A stretch of DNA of 64,000 nucleotides from Tsukamurella paurometabola (GCF_900631615.1 NZ_LR131273.1:3256850-3320849); one strand, 5' to 3'; shown: positions 28,181 through 37,487, counted from the stretch's first letter. Made by a program: numbers and translations. The notes: a model not told the origin generated them from the letters alone.

Positions 28181-29146
28181 CTAGTGAAGGGCGCTGCGGC
28201 GGCCCGCGCTTCGGTCGCGGCTCAGCGCGCCCAACAGACGCCAGGTGCGGGCCTGGTCCGTCGCGCCCCCGAGATCGGTCTGGGTGGCGTACAGCTCGGT
28301 CGCGCCCGCGTCCACGTAGCGGCGCAGTCCACGCGCGACGTGCTCCTCGTCCCCGATGAGGGCGAGTTCGATCGGGTGCGCGATGCCCTCCGCCGCGAAC
28401 ACCGACCGGTACGAGGGCACCGTCGTGTAGAAGTCGAGCGCGGGTCGCGCGGCCGCCCGGACGCGGTCGGGCTCGTCGGTCACCACGACGACCACGCCGG
28501 CCACCACGCGACGCGGCTCCCCGCCTGATCCCCGCAGCAGCCCGGGGACGATGCGGTCCGCGAGGGTGCGCGGCCCGGTCAGGAAGGGGATCGAACCGTC
28601 CGCCAGCTCCCCGGCCGCCCGCAGCGACTGGGCGCCGAGTGCCGCGACGAGGAGGCCGAAGCCCTCGCCGCCCGCGATCGCCGACGGCGCCGCGGTGCGC
28701 GCGACGACCGCCCCGTCGCCCCGGTCGACCGTTCCCGTCGTGCGGTAGTCGTCGAGCACGGCCAGCGCTTCGCGCAGGTGACCGATCGGCCGCTCGACGC
28801 GGACGCCGAAGGTCCGGCGGTCCCGTTCCGGCCCGGCGACCCCGACGCCGAGAGTGAACCGCCCGCCGCTCGCGGCGTTCGCGGTCTGCGCCTGGCCGCC
28901 CAGCACCAGCGGATGCCGCGGCCCGAGCGGCACCACCGAGGTGCCGACCCGCAGGCCCGGGACCTGCGCGCCCACCACCGCGGCGACGGTCGTCGCGTCG
29001 TGGTCCTGGCGCTGCCCGAACCACACCGCCGGCACGCCGAGGTCGTGCACGGTCCGCGCCTGGTCGACGATGTCGCGGACGTGGTTCTCCGCCCGCGCGC
29101 GCTGCCACAGCGCGACGCCGACGTCGACGGGGAGCCGGGAGACCAT
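28181..29146 (-). CDS. LLM-class F420-dependent oxidoreductase
   Basis: 321 residues of the luciferase-like monooxygenase fold. Seen: LGVPAVWFGQRQDHDATTVAA near residue 36, LRVGTSVVPLGPRHPLVLGGQAQTANAASGGRF near 65-97 (cofactor phosphate loop) and GVGVAGPERDRRTFGV. In actinobacteria this family mostly uses coenzyme F420. The substrate is unknown. It lies ten bases upstream of mptA on the same strand and could be co-transcribed with it. Confidence 0.85.
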   Translation of the reverse strand: MVSRLPVDVGVALWQRARAENHVRDIVDQARTVHDLGVPAVWFGQRQDHDATTVAAVVGAQVPGLRVGTSVVPLGPRHPLVLGGQAQTANAASGGRFTLGVGVAGPERDRRTFGVRVERPIGHLREALAVLDDYRTTGTVDRGDGAVVARTAAPSAIAGGEGFGLLVAALGAQSLRAAGELADGSIPFLTGPRTLADRIVPGLLRGSGGEPRRVVAGVVVVVTDEPDRVRAAARPALDFYTTVPSYRSVFAAEGIAHPIELALIGDEEHVARGLRRYVDAGATELYATQTDLGGATDQARTWRLLGALSRDRSAGRRSALH

Positions 29147-29209
29147 GCCCCGCAGCCTGCCCCGCGCGGCCGGGCCGCGCCAGGGTTTCGCCCCCGGTGA
29201 TCGTGGCGG

Positions 29210-30001
29210 TTACAGGCCCGCGTACACGGCGACGGGTCCGCCCTCGAGGACGTGCACGGCGACGGGGGTCTCGAAGATCTCCGTGAGCAGCTCGGAGGTC
29301 ATGATCTCCGACGGTGCGCCCGACGCCGCGATCGTGCCGTTCTTCAGCGCCACGATGCGGTCCGAGTAGGCGGCGGCGAAGTTCAGGTCGTGCACCACCA
29401 GGATGATGGTCTTGCCCAGCTCGTCGGCCGCACGGCGCAGGCGCCGCATCATGCCCACCTGATGCCGCATGTCGAGGTTGTTGAGCGGCTCGTCCAGCAG
29501 GATCACGTCGGTGTCCTGGGCCAGCGTCATCGCCACGAAAGCGCGCTGGCGCTGCCCGCCGGACAACTCGTCGAGGAACCGGTCGGCGAGCTCCGTCAGG
29601 CCCAGGAAGCCCAGGGCCTCGTCGACGTGCCGCACGTCGTCCGGGGTCATCCGGCCCTTGGTGTGCGGGAACCGGCCGAAGGCGACGAGATCGCGCACGG
29701 TCAGGCGGGCGTTGACGCCGTTCTCCTGCCGGAGGATCGCGAGTTTGCGCGCGATCTCCGTCGGCTTCATGGCGCGGATGTCGGTGCCCTCGAGCAGGGC
29801 GGTGCCCGAGTCCGGTGTGAGCAGGCGGCCGAGGATGGTGAGCAGCGTCGACTTGCCGGCGCCGTTCGGGCCGACGAGCGCCGTGACGCCGCCGCGGGTG
29901 AACTCCCCGGAGACCGGGCCCAGCACGACGGTCTCGGCGTACTTCTTGGTGAGGTCCGCGAACGCGATCGCGGGCACCGTCTCGGTCAGGTTCGTGGTCA
30001 C
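29210..30001 (-). CDS. Iron-siderophore ABC transporter ATPase
   Basis: 263 residues from GTG 30001, sharing GTGA with the permease stop. FecE-type ATPase: Walker A GPNGAGKST near residue 43, Q-loop LRQENGVN, signature LSGGQRQRAF near 140, Walker B VILLDEPLNNLD and the switch histidine in ILVVHDLNFA. It powers import of ferric siderophore through the two permeases encoded upstream. Last gene of the four-gene operon. Confidence 0.93.
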   Translation of the reverse strand: MTTNLTETVPAIAFADLTKKYAETVVLGPVSGEFTRGGVTALVGPNGAGKSTLLTILGRLLTPDSGTALLEGTDIRAMKPTEIARKLAILRQENGVNARLTVRDLVAFGRFPHTKGRMTPDDVRHVDEALGFLGLTELADRFLDELSGGQRQRAFVAMTLAQDTDVILLDEPLNNLDMRHQVGMMRRLRRAADELGKTIILVVHDLNFAAAYSDRIVALKNGTIAASGAPSEIMTSELLTEIFETPVAVHVLEGGPVAVYAGL

Positions 30002-31026
30002 ATCGTCCCCCTTCGGCGGAACAGCATGGCGAGGAACAGGATTCCGCCGACGAACTCGATGATCACCGTGAGCATCCCGTTGGCGTAGAAGATGTTGTGC
30101 AGGACGAACTGCCCACCCGCGAGCATGATCACGCCGATGAAGAACGCCATCGGCAGCGTCGCGCGGTGCCGCCAGTCGCCGGCCAGCTGGTAGGCCAGCG
30201 TGGCGATGATGAAGCCGAAGAAGATCATCGGCCCCACCAGGGCGGTGCTGATCGACACCAGCACCGCGATGAGGACCAGCGCCAGGGTGAGCTCGCGCTG
30301 GTGGTTCACGCCGAGGCCCATCGCGGGATCGCGACCCAGCAGCAGGACGTCGAGCACCCGGCGGCGGCGCCAGACGATCACGCCCACCACCAGGCACGCG
30401 ACGGTGGCGATCGGCAGCAGGTCGGCGTTCACCGCGGTGAGCCGGCCGTAGAGTTTGATCGACAGCGCGTCGAATTCGGTGGGGGACAGCAGGCGCTGCA
30501 GGAACTCGGCGAAGGCGCGGAAGGCCAGGCCCAGGACGACGCCCGCGAGCAGGAGCAGGAACAGGCTCGCGAACCGGCCGGAGAACAGCCAGCCGTAGAG
30601 CACGGCGGCGAACATCACCATCACGGCGGTCTGGGCGACGAACTGCGGTACCGAGTCGCCGTTGTCGACGAACCGGCCGCCCACCAGGTACACGCCGACG
30701 GTCTGGATCAGCACGTACAGCGAGTCCAGGCCGATGATCTGCGGCGTCAGGATCCGGTTGTGCGTCACCGTGTGGAAGAGCACCGTCGACAGGGCGCCGC
30801 AGAAGGCGGCGATGAGGATCGCCGTGGCGGTGCGCAGACGCCGCTCGAACGAGAGGCCGAACTGGAAGTCCCAGCGCAGCACGTCGTCCGCGCCGGTGCG
30901 CATGAGCAGGTAGACCGCCAGGCACGCCGTCGCGAGCGTGGCGGCGATCGCCATGCGGGCGCGCCAGCTCACTCGGCTGGCGCCACCCGCCATCGCCGGC
31001 GCCGAGACGGCTTCAGAGAGCGACAC
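29998..31026 (-). CDS. Iron-siderophore ABC permease (FecCD family), second subunit
   Basis: 342 residues with about nine membrane helices. FecCD marks: LSFERRLRTATAILIAAFCGALSTVLFH near the N terminus, NRILTPQIIGLDSLYVLIQ and the C-terminal ALVGPMIFFGFIIATLAYQL. It overlaps the first permease gene by 14 bases and the ATPase gene by four, so the operon is tightly coupled. Confidence 0.92.
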   Translation of the reverse strand: MSLSEAVSAPAMAGGASRVSWRARMAIAATLATACLAVYLLMRTGADDVLRWDFQFGLSFERRLRTATAILIAAFCGALSTVLFHTVTHNRILTPQIIGLDSLYVLIQTVGVYLVGGRFVDNGDSVPQFVAQTAVMVMFAAVLYGWLFSGRFASLFLLLLAGVVLGLAFRAFAEFLQRLLSPTEFDALSIKLYGRLTAVNADLLPIATVACLVVGVIVWRRRRVLDVLLLGRDPAMGLGVNHQRELTLALVLIAVLVSISTALVGPMIFFGFIIATLAYQLAGDWRHRATLPMAFFIGVIMLAGGQFVLHNIFYANGMLTVIIEFVGGILFLAMLFRRRGTM

Positions 31027-32035
31027 GGTTCCTCCTCGACAGAACGATCACGAGGAACGTGACCGCGCCGATCACGCCCATGATGACGGACACGGGGATC
31101 TCCATGGGCCGCACCACGATCCGTCCGATCAGGTCGCAGCCCACGATGAGCACGGTCGCCAGCACGGCCACCCACGGGAGCCCGCTGCGCACGTCGTCGC
31201 CGCGCAGGGCGCTGATGATGTTCGGCACCACGAGGCCGAGGAACGGGATGAAGCCGACGACCACGCTGGTGACGCCGGACGCCAGCGCCACCATGGTGAC
31301 GCCGATGCCCATCGTGAGCCCGTAGCGCAGGCCGAGCGACGTCGCGACGTCCTTGCCCAGCCCCGCGATGGTGAAGTAGTTCGCCAGGAGGAACGTCGCC
31401 ACGGCGATGATCGCGACGGCCCACAGCGGCTCGTAGAAGCCGCGCACAATGTGTGCGAAACCGCCGGAGCGCCAGCTCACGACGGCCTGCAACAGGTTGG
31501 CGCCGATCGCCAGGTACGTGGTGACGGCCTGCACCACGGCGCCCAGCATGAGGCCGACCAGGGGGACGATCGCGGAGCGGCGCGCGCGGATGCGGGAGAT
31601 GAAGCCGAGGAAGATCAGCGTGCCCAGGAACGCGGTCGCGGTCGCGGCGATCATCCGCACCATCGGCGTCGCCCCGGGGAGGTAGAGCATGCACAGCAGC
31701 ACGCCGAGGCCCGCCCATTCCGCAGTGCCGGCGGTGGTCGGCTCGACGAACCGGTTCTGGGTGAGCCGCTGCATGATCACGCCGGAGAAGCTCATCGCGA
31801 GCCCGGCGAAGACCAGGGCCGCGGTGCGCGGAACGCGGGAGATGAAGAACATCCGCCACATCTCCTCATCGCCGGCCAGGAGCCCCGCGAGGGTGATGTG
31901 GTACTCGCCGGTCATCAGCGAGGCGAACAGCAGTGCCACGCAGGCGAACGCGAGGAGGGGGAGCGTGACGCGCGCCAGGCGGGTCCCCTTCCGGGGACCC
32001 GCCTGGGGCGGTGCGTCGAGGTCGGTCGCCGTCAC
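31013..32035 (-). CDS. Iron-siderophore ABC permease (FecCD family), first subunit
   Basis: 340 residues from GTG 32035, GTGA-overlapping the binding-protein stop. Typical FecCD permease: FISRVPRTAALVFAGLAMSFSGVIMQRLTQNRFVEPTTAG holds the conserved cytoplasmic-loop and helix-2 block, and VVVGFIPFLGLVVPNIISALRGDD the coupling helix near residue 260. Forms the membrane channel with the second permease. Confidence 0.92.
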   Translation of the reverse strand: MTATDLDAPPQAGPRKGTRLARVTLPLLAFACVALLFASLMTGEYHITLAGLLAGDEEMWRMFFISRVPRTAALVFAGLAMSFSGVIMQRLTQNRFVEPTTAGTAEWAGLGVLLCMLYLPGATPMVRMIAATATAFLGTLIFLGFISRIRARRSAIVPLVGLMLGAVVQAVTTYLAIGANLLQAVVSWRSGGFAHIVRGFYEPLWAVAIIAVATFLLANYFTIAGLGKDVATSLGLRYGLTMGIGVTMVALASGVTSVVVGFIPFLGLVVPNIISALRGDDVRSGLPWVAVLATVLIVGCDLIGRIVVRPMEIPVSVIMGVIGAVTFLVIVLSRRNRVAL

Positions 32036-33024
32036 TTCTTGGCGGCGATGGCCTCGGCCAGCTTGGCGTAGTTCTCGCCGTAGTCCTGGATGCCCTCGCG
32101 GATGTAGAAATCGTTGTCCAGGTAGAAGATCCGGTCCTTCTGCTGGAACTCGACATTGGCGAAGGCCTGCTGCGCCCGGAACGTCTCGGCGGCGGTCTGC
32201 GGCTTGCTGCCGTCGGTCGGCGGGACGGCGGCGTCGCGGTCCATCACGATCACCCACTGCGGGTTCGCCTGCGCGATCGCCTCGGGGGTCAGCCCCGAGT
32301 TCGTGTGGTGATCGCCGGCCTGGCCCGCGAAGACGTCCTTGAGGTTCAGCGGGGCGATGAAGGGCTGCATGCGCTTGGCGCCGTTGTCGATCTTGCCGCC
32401 GTTGACGATCGAGAGGAAGACGGTCTGACCGGTGGCCTGCGCCTTCGCCGCGTCGAGGCGCTGGTCGAACTCGGCGACGATCTGCTTGGCCTGCTCGTCC
32501 TTGCCGAAGATCTTGCCCAGGGTGACCGTCGAGTCGCGCATGGTCTCGACGCGGCCCTTGGGCGCACCGTCCTCGGCGGCGATGTCGATGAAGGCGGCGC
32601 CGGTCTTCTCGGCGATCTTCTTGATGTCGGCCTCGGCCTTGGCGAAGCGGTAGCCGCCGATGATGAGGTCGGGCTTGACGTCCTCGATCACGTCCAGCTT
32701 CGGCTCGGCGTGTGTACCCGTGTCCTTGATGTCCGCGTTGGAGATCCAGTCGCCCAGCACGCTCTTGGCGAACAGGCCCTTGGGGATCGCGACGGGGGTC
32801 ACGCCCATCGCCTTGACGGTCTCGGCGCTCGTGTTGTCGAGGACCACGACCCGCTTCGGGTTCTTGGGGACCTGCACCTCGCCCTTGTTGGTGCTGACGG
32901 TGATCTTCTCGCCGCTGGCGGGCTTCTCCTCGTCGGCGCTGGTGGTCGAGCAGCCGGCGAAGACGAGGCCGGTCGCCATCAGCGCGGCCGCGACGGGCGC
33001 GGCCTTGCGGAAGCGGGTGAACAT
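32032..33024 (-). CDS. Siderophore-binding lipoprotein (FatB/CeuA-like)
   Basis: 330 residues. Signal peptide with lipobox LVFAGC (Cys25), so it is anchored on the outer face of the membrane. A class III binding-protein fold: RVVVLDNTSAETVKAMGV, DVIEDVKPDLIIGGYRF and GDHHTNSGLTPEAIAQANPQWVIVMDRD. It resembles FatB/YclQ/CeuA receptors for catecholate siderophores, but the ligand is not certain. First gene of the operon; IdeR/DtxR-like boxes stand just upstream. Confidence 0.9.
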   Translation of the reverse strand: MFTRFRKAAPVAAALMATGLVFAGCSTTSADEEKPASGEKITVSTNKGEVQVPKNPKRVVVLDNTSAETVKAMGVTPVAIPKGLFAKSVLGDWISNADIKDTGTHAEPKLDVIEDVKPDLIIGGYRFAKAEADIKKIAEKTGAAFIDIAAEDGAPKGRVETMRDSTVTLGKIFGKDEQAKQIVAEFDQRLDAAKAQATGQTVFLSIVNGGKIDNGAKRMQPFIAPLNLKDVFAGQAGDHHTNSGLTPEAIAQANPQWVIVMDRDAAVPPTDGSKPQTAAETFRAQQAFANVEFQQKDRIFYLDNDFYIREGIQDYGENYAKLAEAIAAKK

Positions 33025-33086
33025 GCGGGGTGACTCCTTCTCGCTCTTGCTTCAAGACGGGCACCGTAAGCCGCTGGTAAAGGGGC

Positions 33087-33135
33087 TTAGGTAAACGGAA
33101 CCATACCCAGGGGTGGCTAGGTTTGCCTAACTCGG
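33087..33135 (-). promoter_or_regulatory. Two IdeR/DtxR-like iron boxes before the siderophore operon
   Basis: TTAGGTAAACGGAACCATA at 33087-33105 and CTAGGTTTGCCTAACTC at 33117-33135 each match the 19-bp IdeR consensus TTAGGTTAGGCTAACCTAA at about 12 positions, and both keep the outer TAGG/CCTA symmetry. They lie 63-111 bases upstream of the binding-protein start. IdeR with Fe2+ would repress the import operon when iron is plentiful. Confidence 0.7.
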
Positions 33136-33157
33136 CAGGTGCGGCGGTGCTCTGACC

Positions 33158-34246
33158 TCAGGCGGCGCGGTCCACCAGGACCGCCGCGAGCCGGGCCAGG
33201 ACGGGCCGGGCACCGTCGGCGATGGGGGCCGTCGCCAGCGCGGACGTGGCGCGTGCGGTGAGCTCTTCGACGCGCGCCTGCATCGCCGCCGGCGCCCCCG
33301 TCTCCCGCAACGCGGCGCGGGCGCGCTCGACGCCCGCGTCGTCGAGATCCGTGCCGACCAGCCCGCGCAGCTCGGCCCCCGCGTCGCCGCCGGTCGCGAG
33401 CGCGTGCGCGAGCATGGGGGTGTGCTTGCCGGAGCGCAGGTCGTCGCCCGACGGCTTGCCCGTGACGGCCGGGTCGCCGAACGCGCCGAGCAGGTCGTCC
33501 CGCAGCTGGAAGGCGATGCCCAGGTCGACGCCGATCTCCCGCAGCGCGGCGATCGCCGCCTCGGGCGCGCCGGCCAGCGCCGCACCCACGTGCAGCGGCC
33601 GCTCCACGGTGTAGCCGGCGGTCTTGAACCGCACCACGCGCTCCGCGGCCTCCTCGGACTCGTCGCGCGCGGCCTCGCTCACGATGTCGAGCAACTGGCC
33701 GCCCAACACCTCGGTGCGCATGGCCGCCCACGCGCGCGCGGCGCGCAGGTAGCGCTCGGGATCCAGGCCGGCGCCGAGGAACATGTCGTCGGCCCAGGCC
33801 AGGGCCAGGTCGCCGAGCAGGATCGCCGTCGCCTCGCCGAACTTCTCCGACGAGCCCGACCAACCGCGCTCGGCGTGCAGCTGCGCGAACTCGCGATGGG
33901 TGGTCGGGAAGCCGCGGCGGGTCAGCGAGGCGTCGATGATGTCGTCGTGGATGAGGGCGCACGCCTGGACGAACTCGAGCGACGCACAGGCCCGCAGCGC
34001 CGCCCGCGCCACGTCCCCGTCGGCTTCGCCGCCGCCCGCCAACCACCCCGCCCAGGCGAACGCGGGACGAATACGCTTACCGCCGCGCAAAACGAAGCGC
34101 TCGAGCCCGGCGGTGGCCTCCGTGAACACCGGGCCGACGGGTTCGACCAGGTCGCGGCGCTCGTCGAGGAAGGATTCGAGGGCCGGCTGCACGGCCGCTG
34201 CGATGTCCGTCAGGGAGGTCTGGGGCGGGGCGACGGGCAGCGTCAT
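33158..34246 (-). CDS. idsA2: Trans-polyprenyl diphosphate synthase (IdsA2/GrcC-like)
   Basis: 362 residues, ATG 34246. Condenses isopentenyl diphosphate with an allylic diphosphate. First aspartate-rich motif DDIID in ALIHDDIIDASLTRRG near residue 104, GGKRIRPAFAW near 64 and the second motif DDLLGAFGD in FQLRDDLL near 255. Product length cannot be told from sequence with confidence; the position matches idsA2 (Rv2173). The start is only 24 bases from the divergent MTHFR start. Confidence 0.92.
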   Translation of the reverse strand: MTLPVAPPQTSLTDIAAAVQPALESFLDERRDLVEPVGPVFTEATAGLERFVLRGGKRIRPAFAWAGWLAGGGEADGDVARAALRACASLEFVQACALIHDDIIDASLTRRGFPTTHREFAQLHAERGWSGSSEKFGEATAILLGDLALAWADDMFLGAGLDPERYLRAARAWAAMRTEVLGGQLLDIVSEAARDESEEAAERVVRFKTAGYTVERPLHVGAALAGAPEAAIAALREIGVDLGIAFQLRDDLLGAFGDPAVTGKPSGDDLRSGKHTPMLAHALATGGDAGAELRGLVGTDLDDAGVERARAALRETGAPAAMQARVEELTARATSALATAPIADGARPVLARLAAVLVDRAA

Positions 34247-34270
34247 ACCTGGAAATCTATTCTCATAGGT

Positions 34271-35203
34271 GTGAGTGAACAAAGCCGGACCGTACTCGAC
34301 CGTCTCGACGCCGTGCGCGCGAGCGGCCGAATGCCGTTCTCGGTCGAGTTCATGCCGCCGCGCGACGAGGAGGGCGAGGCCCGGCTGTGGCGCGCCGTCC
34401 GCACCTTCGAGCGGATGGACCCCGCGTTCGTCTCCATGACGTACGGCGCGGGCGGCTCGACGCGCGACCGCACCGTCCGCGTGACCGGCGAGATCGCGGA
34501 GACCACCACGCTTCTGCCGGTGGCCCACCTGACCGCCGTGAACCACAGCATCTCGGAGTTGCGCGCGCTCATGGGCTCGTACGCCGACCAGGACGTGCGC
34601 AACGTCCTGGTGCTGCGCGGCGACCCGCCGGGCGACCCGATGGGCAAGTGGGTGCGGCACCCCGAGGGCCTCAAGTACGCGAGCGAGGTGGTCGAGCTGG
34701 TGCGCGAGCTGGGCGACTTCCACGTGGGCGTGGCCGCCTTCCCGGAGGGGCACCACCGTTCGCCGGACCTGGAGACCGACGTGCGGTACTTCGCGAACAA
34801 GCTGCGCGCGGGTGCCGACTACTCGATCACCCAGATGTTCTTCGACGTCGACGACTACCTGCGGCTGCGCGACGCCGTGGTGGCGGCCGACCCCGAGCAG
34901 GGGGCGAAGCCGCTGATCCCGGGGATCATGCCGATCACCTCGCTGAAGTCGGTCGTCCGCATGGCCGAGCTGTCGAACGCGAAGATCCCCGAGGCCATGC
35001 GCGCCGAGCTGCGCGCCGCCGCGGGCGACGGCCCCGAGGAGGACCGCGCGGCCGTGCGCGCCGTCGGCATCGACATCGCCACCCGCATGGGGGAGCGGCT
35101 CATCGCCGAGGGCGCGCCCGCGCTGCACTTCTGCACGCTCAACTTCGCCAAGGCCACGTCCGAGGTGCTCGAGAACCTCGGAATGCTGCCGGTCGGCGTC
35201 TAG
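34271..35203 (+). CDS. Short methylenetetrahydrofolate reductase (Rv2172c-like)
   Basis: 310 residues from GTG 34271. MTHFR-type TIM barrel: PFSVEFMPPRDEEGEARLWRAV near the N terminus with the catalytic Glu, FVSMTYGAGGSTRDRT near 58, VLVLRGDPPGD near 118, DYSITQMFFDVDDYL near 185 and PGIMPITSLKSV near 218. It reduces methylene-THF to methyl-THF for methionine synthesis. The mycobacterial homologue at this locus has been described as an unusual monomeric, flavin-free, NADH-using form; whether that holds here is inference. TATTCT near 34258 may be a leaderless-type -10. Confidence 0.88.
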   Translation: MSEQSRTVLDRLDAVRASGRMPFSVEFMPPRDEEGEARLWRAVRTFERMDPAFVSMTYGAGGSTRDRTVRVTGEIAETTTLLPVAHLTAVNHSISELRALMGSYADQDVRNVLVLRGDPPGDPMGKWVRHPEGLKYASEVVELVRELGDFHVGVAAFPEGHHRSPDLETDVRYFANKLRAGADYSITQMFFDVDDYLRLRDAVVAADPEQGAKPLIPGIMPITSLKSVVRMAELSNAKIPEAMRAELRAAAGDGPEEDRAAVRAVGIDIATRMGERLIAEGAPALHFCTLNFAKATSEVLENLGMLPVGV

Positions 35204-35919
35204 CGCTTCAGCTTCTCCCGCAGCCACTGCGGCAGCTCGACCAGCGACTCGGGCTCGGCGGTCTCCTGGCCCGGCTTGGGGCTGCGGTCGCGGCGCACGT
35301 AGGCGGCGACGGCGACGATCGCGGCCGCGAGGAACGAGGTCAGCGCGGTGATCCACGCCCACTTCGTGAACGACGCGATCGACGGGTCGGCGTACTCGGC
35401 CTCCGCGGTCAGCGCCGCCGACGTGCCGGCGTTGAGGGTCCACGTCACCAGGTCGTCGGCCTCCTGCTGCCCGTTGGTGGCGGTCACGGGGCCGGGGAAC
35501 TGCAGCGAGACCACGATGACCGCGGAGTTGGGGGCCAGCGACGACAGGTCGGCCGTGCCGGAGAGGATCACGGTGCCGCCCGTGCGCTGGACCCGCATCT
35601 TGATCGACGCCGACGAGGTGTCGAACGCCTGGGAGACCACGTCGCCGATCTGGTTGAACTGGCCGAAGGTGATGGTCTGGAAGATCATCTGGGTGCCGAC
35701 TTTGCCGTTCGAGTCGTACGGCTTGACCTCCGCGAGGCCCTTCAGCTCGCCGGGCGCCGCGATCTGCGGGCCCTGCGGGTTGGCGGCCGGGGTCTGGGCG
35801 GCCACGATCTTGCCCGACATCCGGTCGCCCGGGCCGGGGCTCGAGCACGCCGCGGGGGCGGCGACCAGCAGCAGGACCGCCAGTGCCGCGAGCATCCTTC
35901 GGAGAATCACGGTCGCCAT
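35200..35919 (-). CDS. lppM: LppM-like secreted/membrane protein
   Basis: 239 residues from ATG 35919; GTG 35910, in a GTGA overlap with the upstream stop, is an equal candidate. Signal peptide ending around AAPAACSS, where the cysteine is preceded by P-A-A, a poor lipobox, so lipidation is uncertain. An outer domain (about 35-190) is followed by one membrane helix (WITALTSFLAAAIVAVAAYV) and a short basic cytoplasmic tail. Matches the layout of LppM (Rv2171), a protein linked to phagosome handling in M. tuberculosis. Stop overlaps that of the convergent MTHFR gene by four bases. Confidence 0.8.
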   Translation of the reverse strand: MATVILRRMLAALAVLLLVAAPAACSSPGPGDRMSGKIVAAQTPAANPQGPQIAAPGELKGLAEVKPYDSNGKVGTQMIFQTITFGQFNQIGDVVSQAFDTSSASIKMRVQRTGGTVILSGTADLSSLAPNSAVIVVSLQFPGPVTATNGQQEADDLVTWTLNAGTSAALTAEAEYADPSIASFTKWAWITALTSFLAAAIVAVAAYVRRDRSPKPGQETAEPESLVELPQWLREKLKR

Positions 35920-37487
35920 CGTGCCAGGTGTCCCAGGTCGCGGGCGAGCAGCCGCGCCGCGATCCGGCCGCTCGATCCGTTCACGCCGCCCCCGGGATGC
36001 ATCGACGCGCCCGCCAGGGCGAGCCCCGGTGCGCCCGGCACCCGGCCGCCGGCCAGCTCCGGGACCGGCCGGAACAGCAGCATGTTGTGCAGTGCCATCT
36101 CCACGTGCATGACGTTCCCGCCGAGGAGTCCCAGCTCGGTCTCCAGGGTCTTCGGGGTCTGCACGAAGCGGTGTTCGACCGACTCGGCGAAGCCGGGCGC
36201 CCAGCGCTGCGTCTCGGCGACGATCCGGTCGGCCTCGGCCTCCGCGACGTCGCTCCAGTCGCCGGGGCCGGTGCGGGCGTACGGATACCACTGCGCCCAC
36301 AGCGTGGTGTTGTGCCGCCCCGTCGGCGCGATCGACGGATCGAGGCCGGAGAAGGTCATCGCCAGCACCGCGGGCCGACGGGGCGCGTCGCCCGCCAGCA
36401 TGTCGCCGCGCGCACGGGCCAGGTGGCCGCGGTCGGCGACGAGCAGCCCCAGGCCGGACTGATCGGCGAGGGGCACCCCGGCGAAGGCGGGCGGCGCGGT
36501 CGTGCCCAGCCGCAGCACCATCCCCACGCCGGGACCGACCTGGATCGAGCGCCGCCAGCCGGCGATGCGGGCGGCGTCGTAGCCGCCGCGTTCCAGCATG
36601 CCCAGGGTGGTGAGCACGTGGCAGCCGGCGAGCACGGTGCGGGCCCGGACGGTCCGCGCACCGTCGGGCCCGCCGACGGCGACCTCCCACGCGCGGCCCG
36701 CGCGGCGCAGCGCCGTGACCGGAGATCCGAGGGCGAGGGTGGCCCCGTCGGACGCGAGACGGGAGAGGAGTGCGGCCGTCAGCGCGCCGCTGCCGCCCAC
36801 CGCCCGGCCCGGCGGAAGGGTGTGCATGAGCGCGGCGAAACCGATCATGGGTGCCGTGCCGGGCTCGCTCATCGCGGGTCCGGACTGCGCGCCGAACCAG
36901 GCGAGCGCGGCCTTGAGGCGCTCGTCGTCGAAGTACTCGTCGAGCAACTGGTCGCCGGAGGAGAGATACGTGCGCGACATCGCGGTCAGGCTCGCGCGGC
37001 CCTTCGTGGGCCAGAAGGCGCGCCCGAGGCGGGGCGCGCTGGGGGAGGCGCCGAACGCGGCCATGGTGGCGCGCGCCCGCGGAGTCCAGTCCGCGACGAA
37101 GCGGCGGTAGGCCGCCGCCTCGCGCGTCCCGCACGCCGCCGCGATCGACGCGGCGGTGGCGTCGAGGTCCTTCCGGAACACGAGGGGCGGCGCCGACGAC
37201 CCGGGCGGTGCGGGCGCGAAGGCCCACGGGTCGCAGTCCAGGTAGCGCAGCCCGTGCGCCGCGAGGTCGAGCTCCTCCGCGATGCCGGTGTGCCGGAACA
37301 TCAGGTGCGCCGACGAGCCGCGGTCCACGCGGTAGCCCGGGAACCGTTCGACGGTGCTGACCGCCCCGCCCGGCACGGTGTCCGCCTCGAACACCGCGAC
37401 CGACCGCCCCTGCGCCGCGAGGTACGCGGCCCCGACCAGTGCGTTGTGGCCGGAACCGACGACGGCGACGTCGACGTCGGTGCTCAT
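35907..37487 (-). CDS. FAD-dependent oxidoreductase, phytoene-desaturase (CrtI-like) family
   Basis: 526 residues. N-terminal Rossmann fold VAVVGSGHNALVGAAYLAAQGRSVAVFEA with the acidic end of the dinucleotide motif, GGAVSTVERFPGYRVDRGSSAH, central GGSGALTAAL and a C-terminal FAD block ALAGASMHPGGGVNGSSGR. This is the NAD(P)/FAD 'phytoene desaturase-like' group (PYROXD2 type); there is no phytoene synthase or other crt gene nearby, so carotenoid synthesis is not implied. It is translationally coupled to lppM. Confidence 0.85.
   Translation of the reverse strand: MSTDVDVAVVGSGHNALVGAAYLAAQGRSVAVFEADTVPGGAVSTVERFPGYRVDRGSSAHLMFRHTGIAEELDLAAHGLRYLDCDPWAFAPAPPGSSAPPLVFRKDLDATAASIAAACGTREAAAYRRFVADWTPRARATMAAFGASPSAPRLGRAFWPTKGRASLTAMSRTYLSSGDQLLDEYFDDERLKAALAWFGAQSGPAMSEPGTAPMIGFAALMHTLPPGRAVGGSGALTAALLSRLASDGATLALGSPVTALRRAGRAWEVAVGGPDGARTVRARTVLAGCHVLTTLGMLERGGYDAARIAGWRRSIQVGPGVGMVLRLGTTAPPAFAGVPLADQSGLGLLVADRGHLARARGDMLAGDAPRRPAVLAMTFSGLDPSIAPTGRHNTTLWAQWYPYARTGPGDWSDVAEAEADRIVAETQRWAPGFAESVEHRFVQTPKTLETELGLLGGNVMHVEMALHNMLLFRPVPELAGGRVPGAPGLALAGASMHPGGGVNGSSGRIAARLLARDLGHLARWRP

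Noticed and set aside
33158-37487. A carotenoid cluster (polyprenyl synthase plus CrtI-like oxidoreductase).
   Set aside because: No phytoene synthase or cyclase is present, the oxidoreductase is of the PYROXD2-like group, and the prenyl synthase sits at the conserved idsA2 position.
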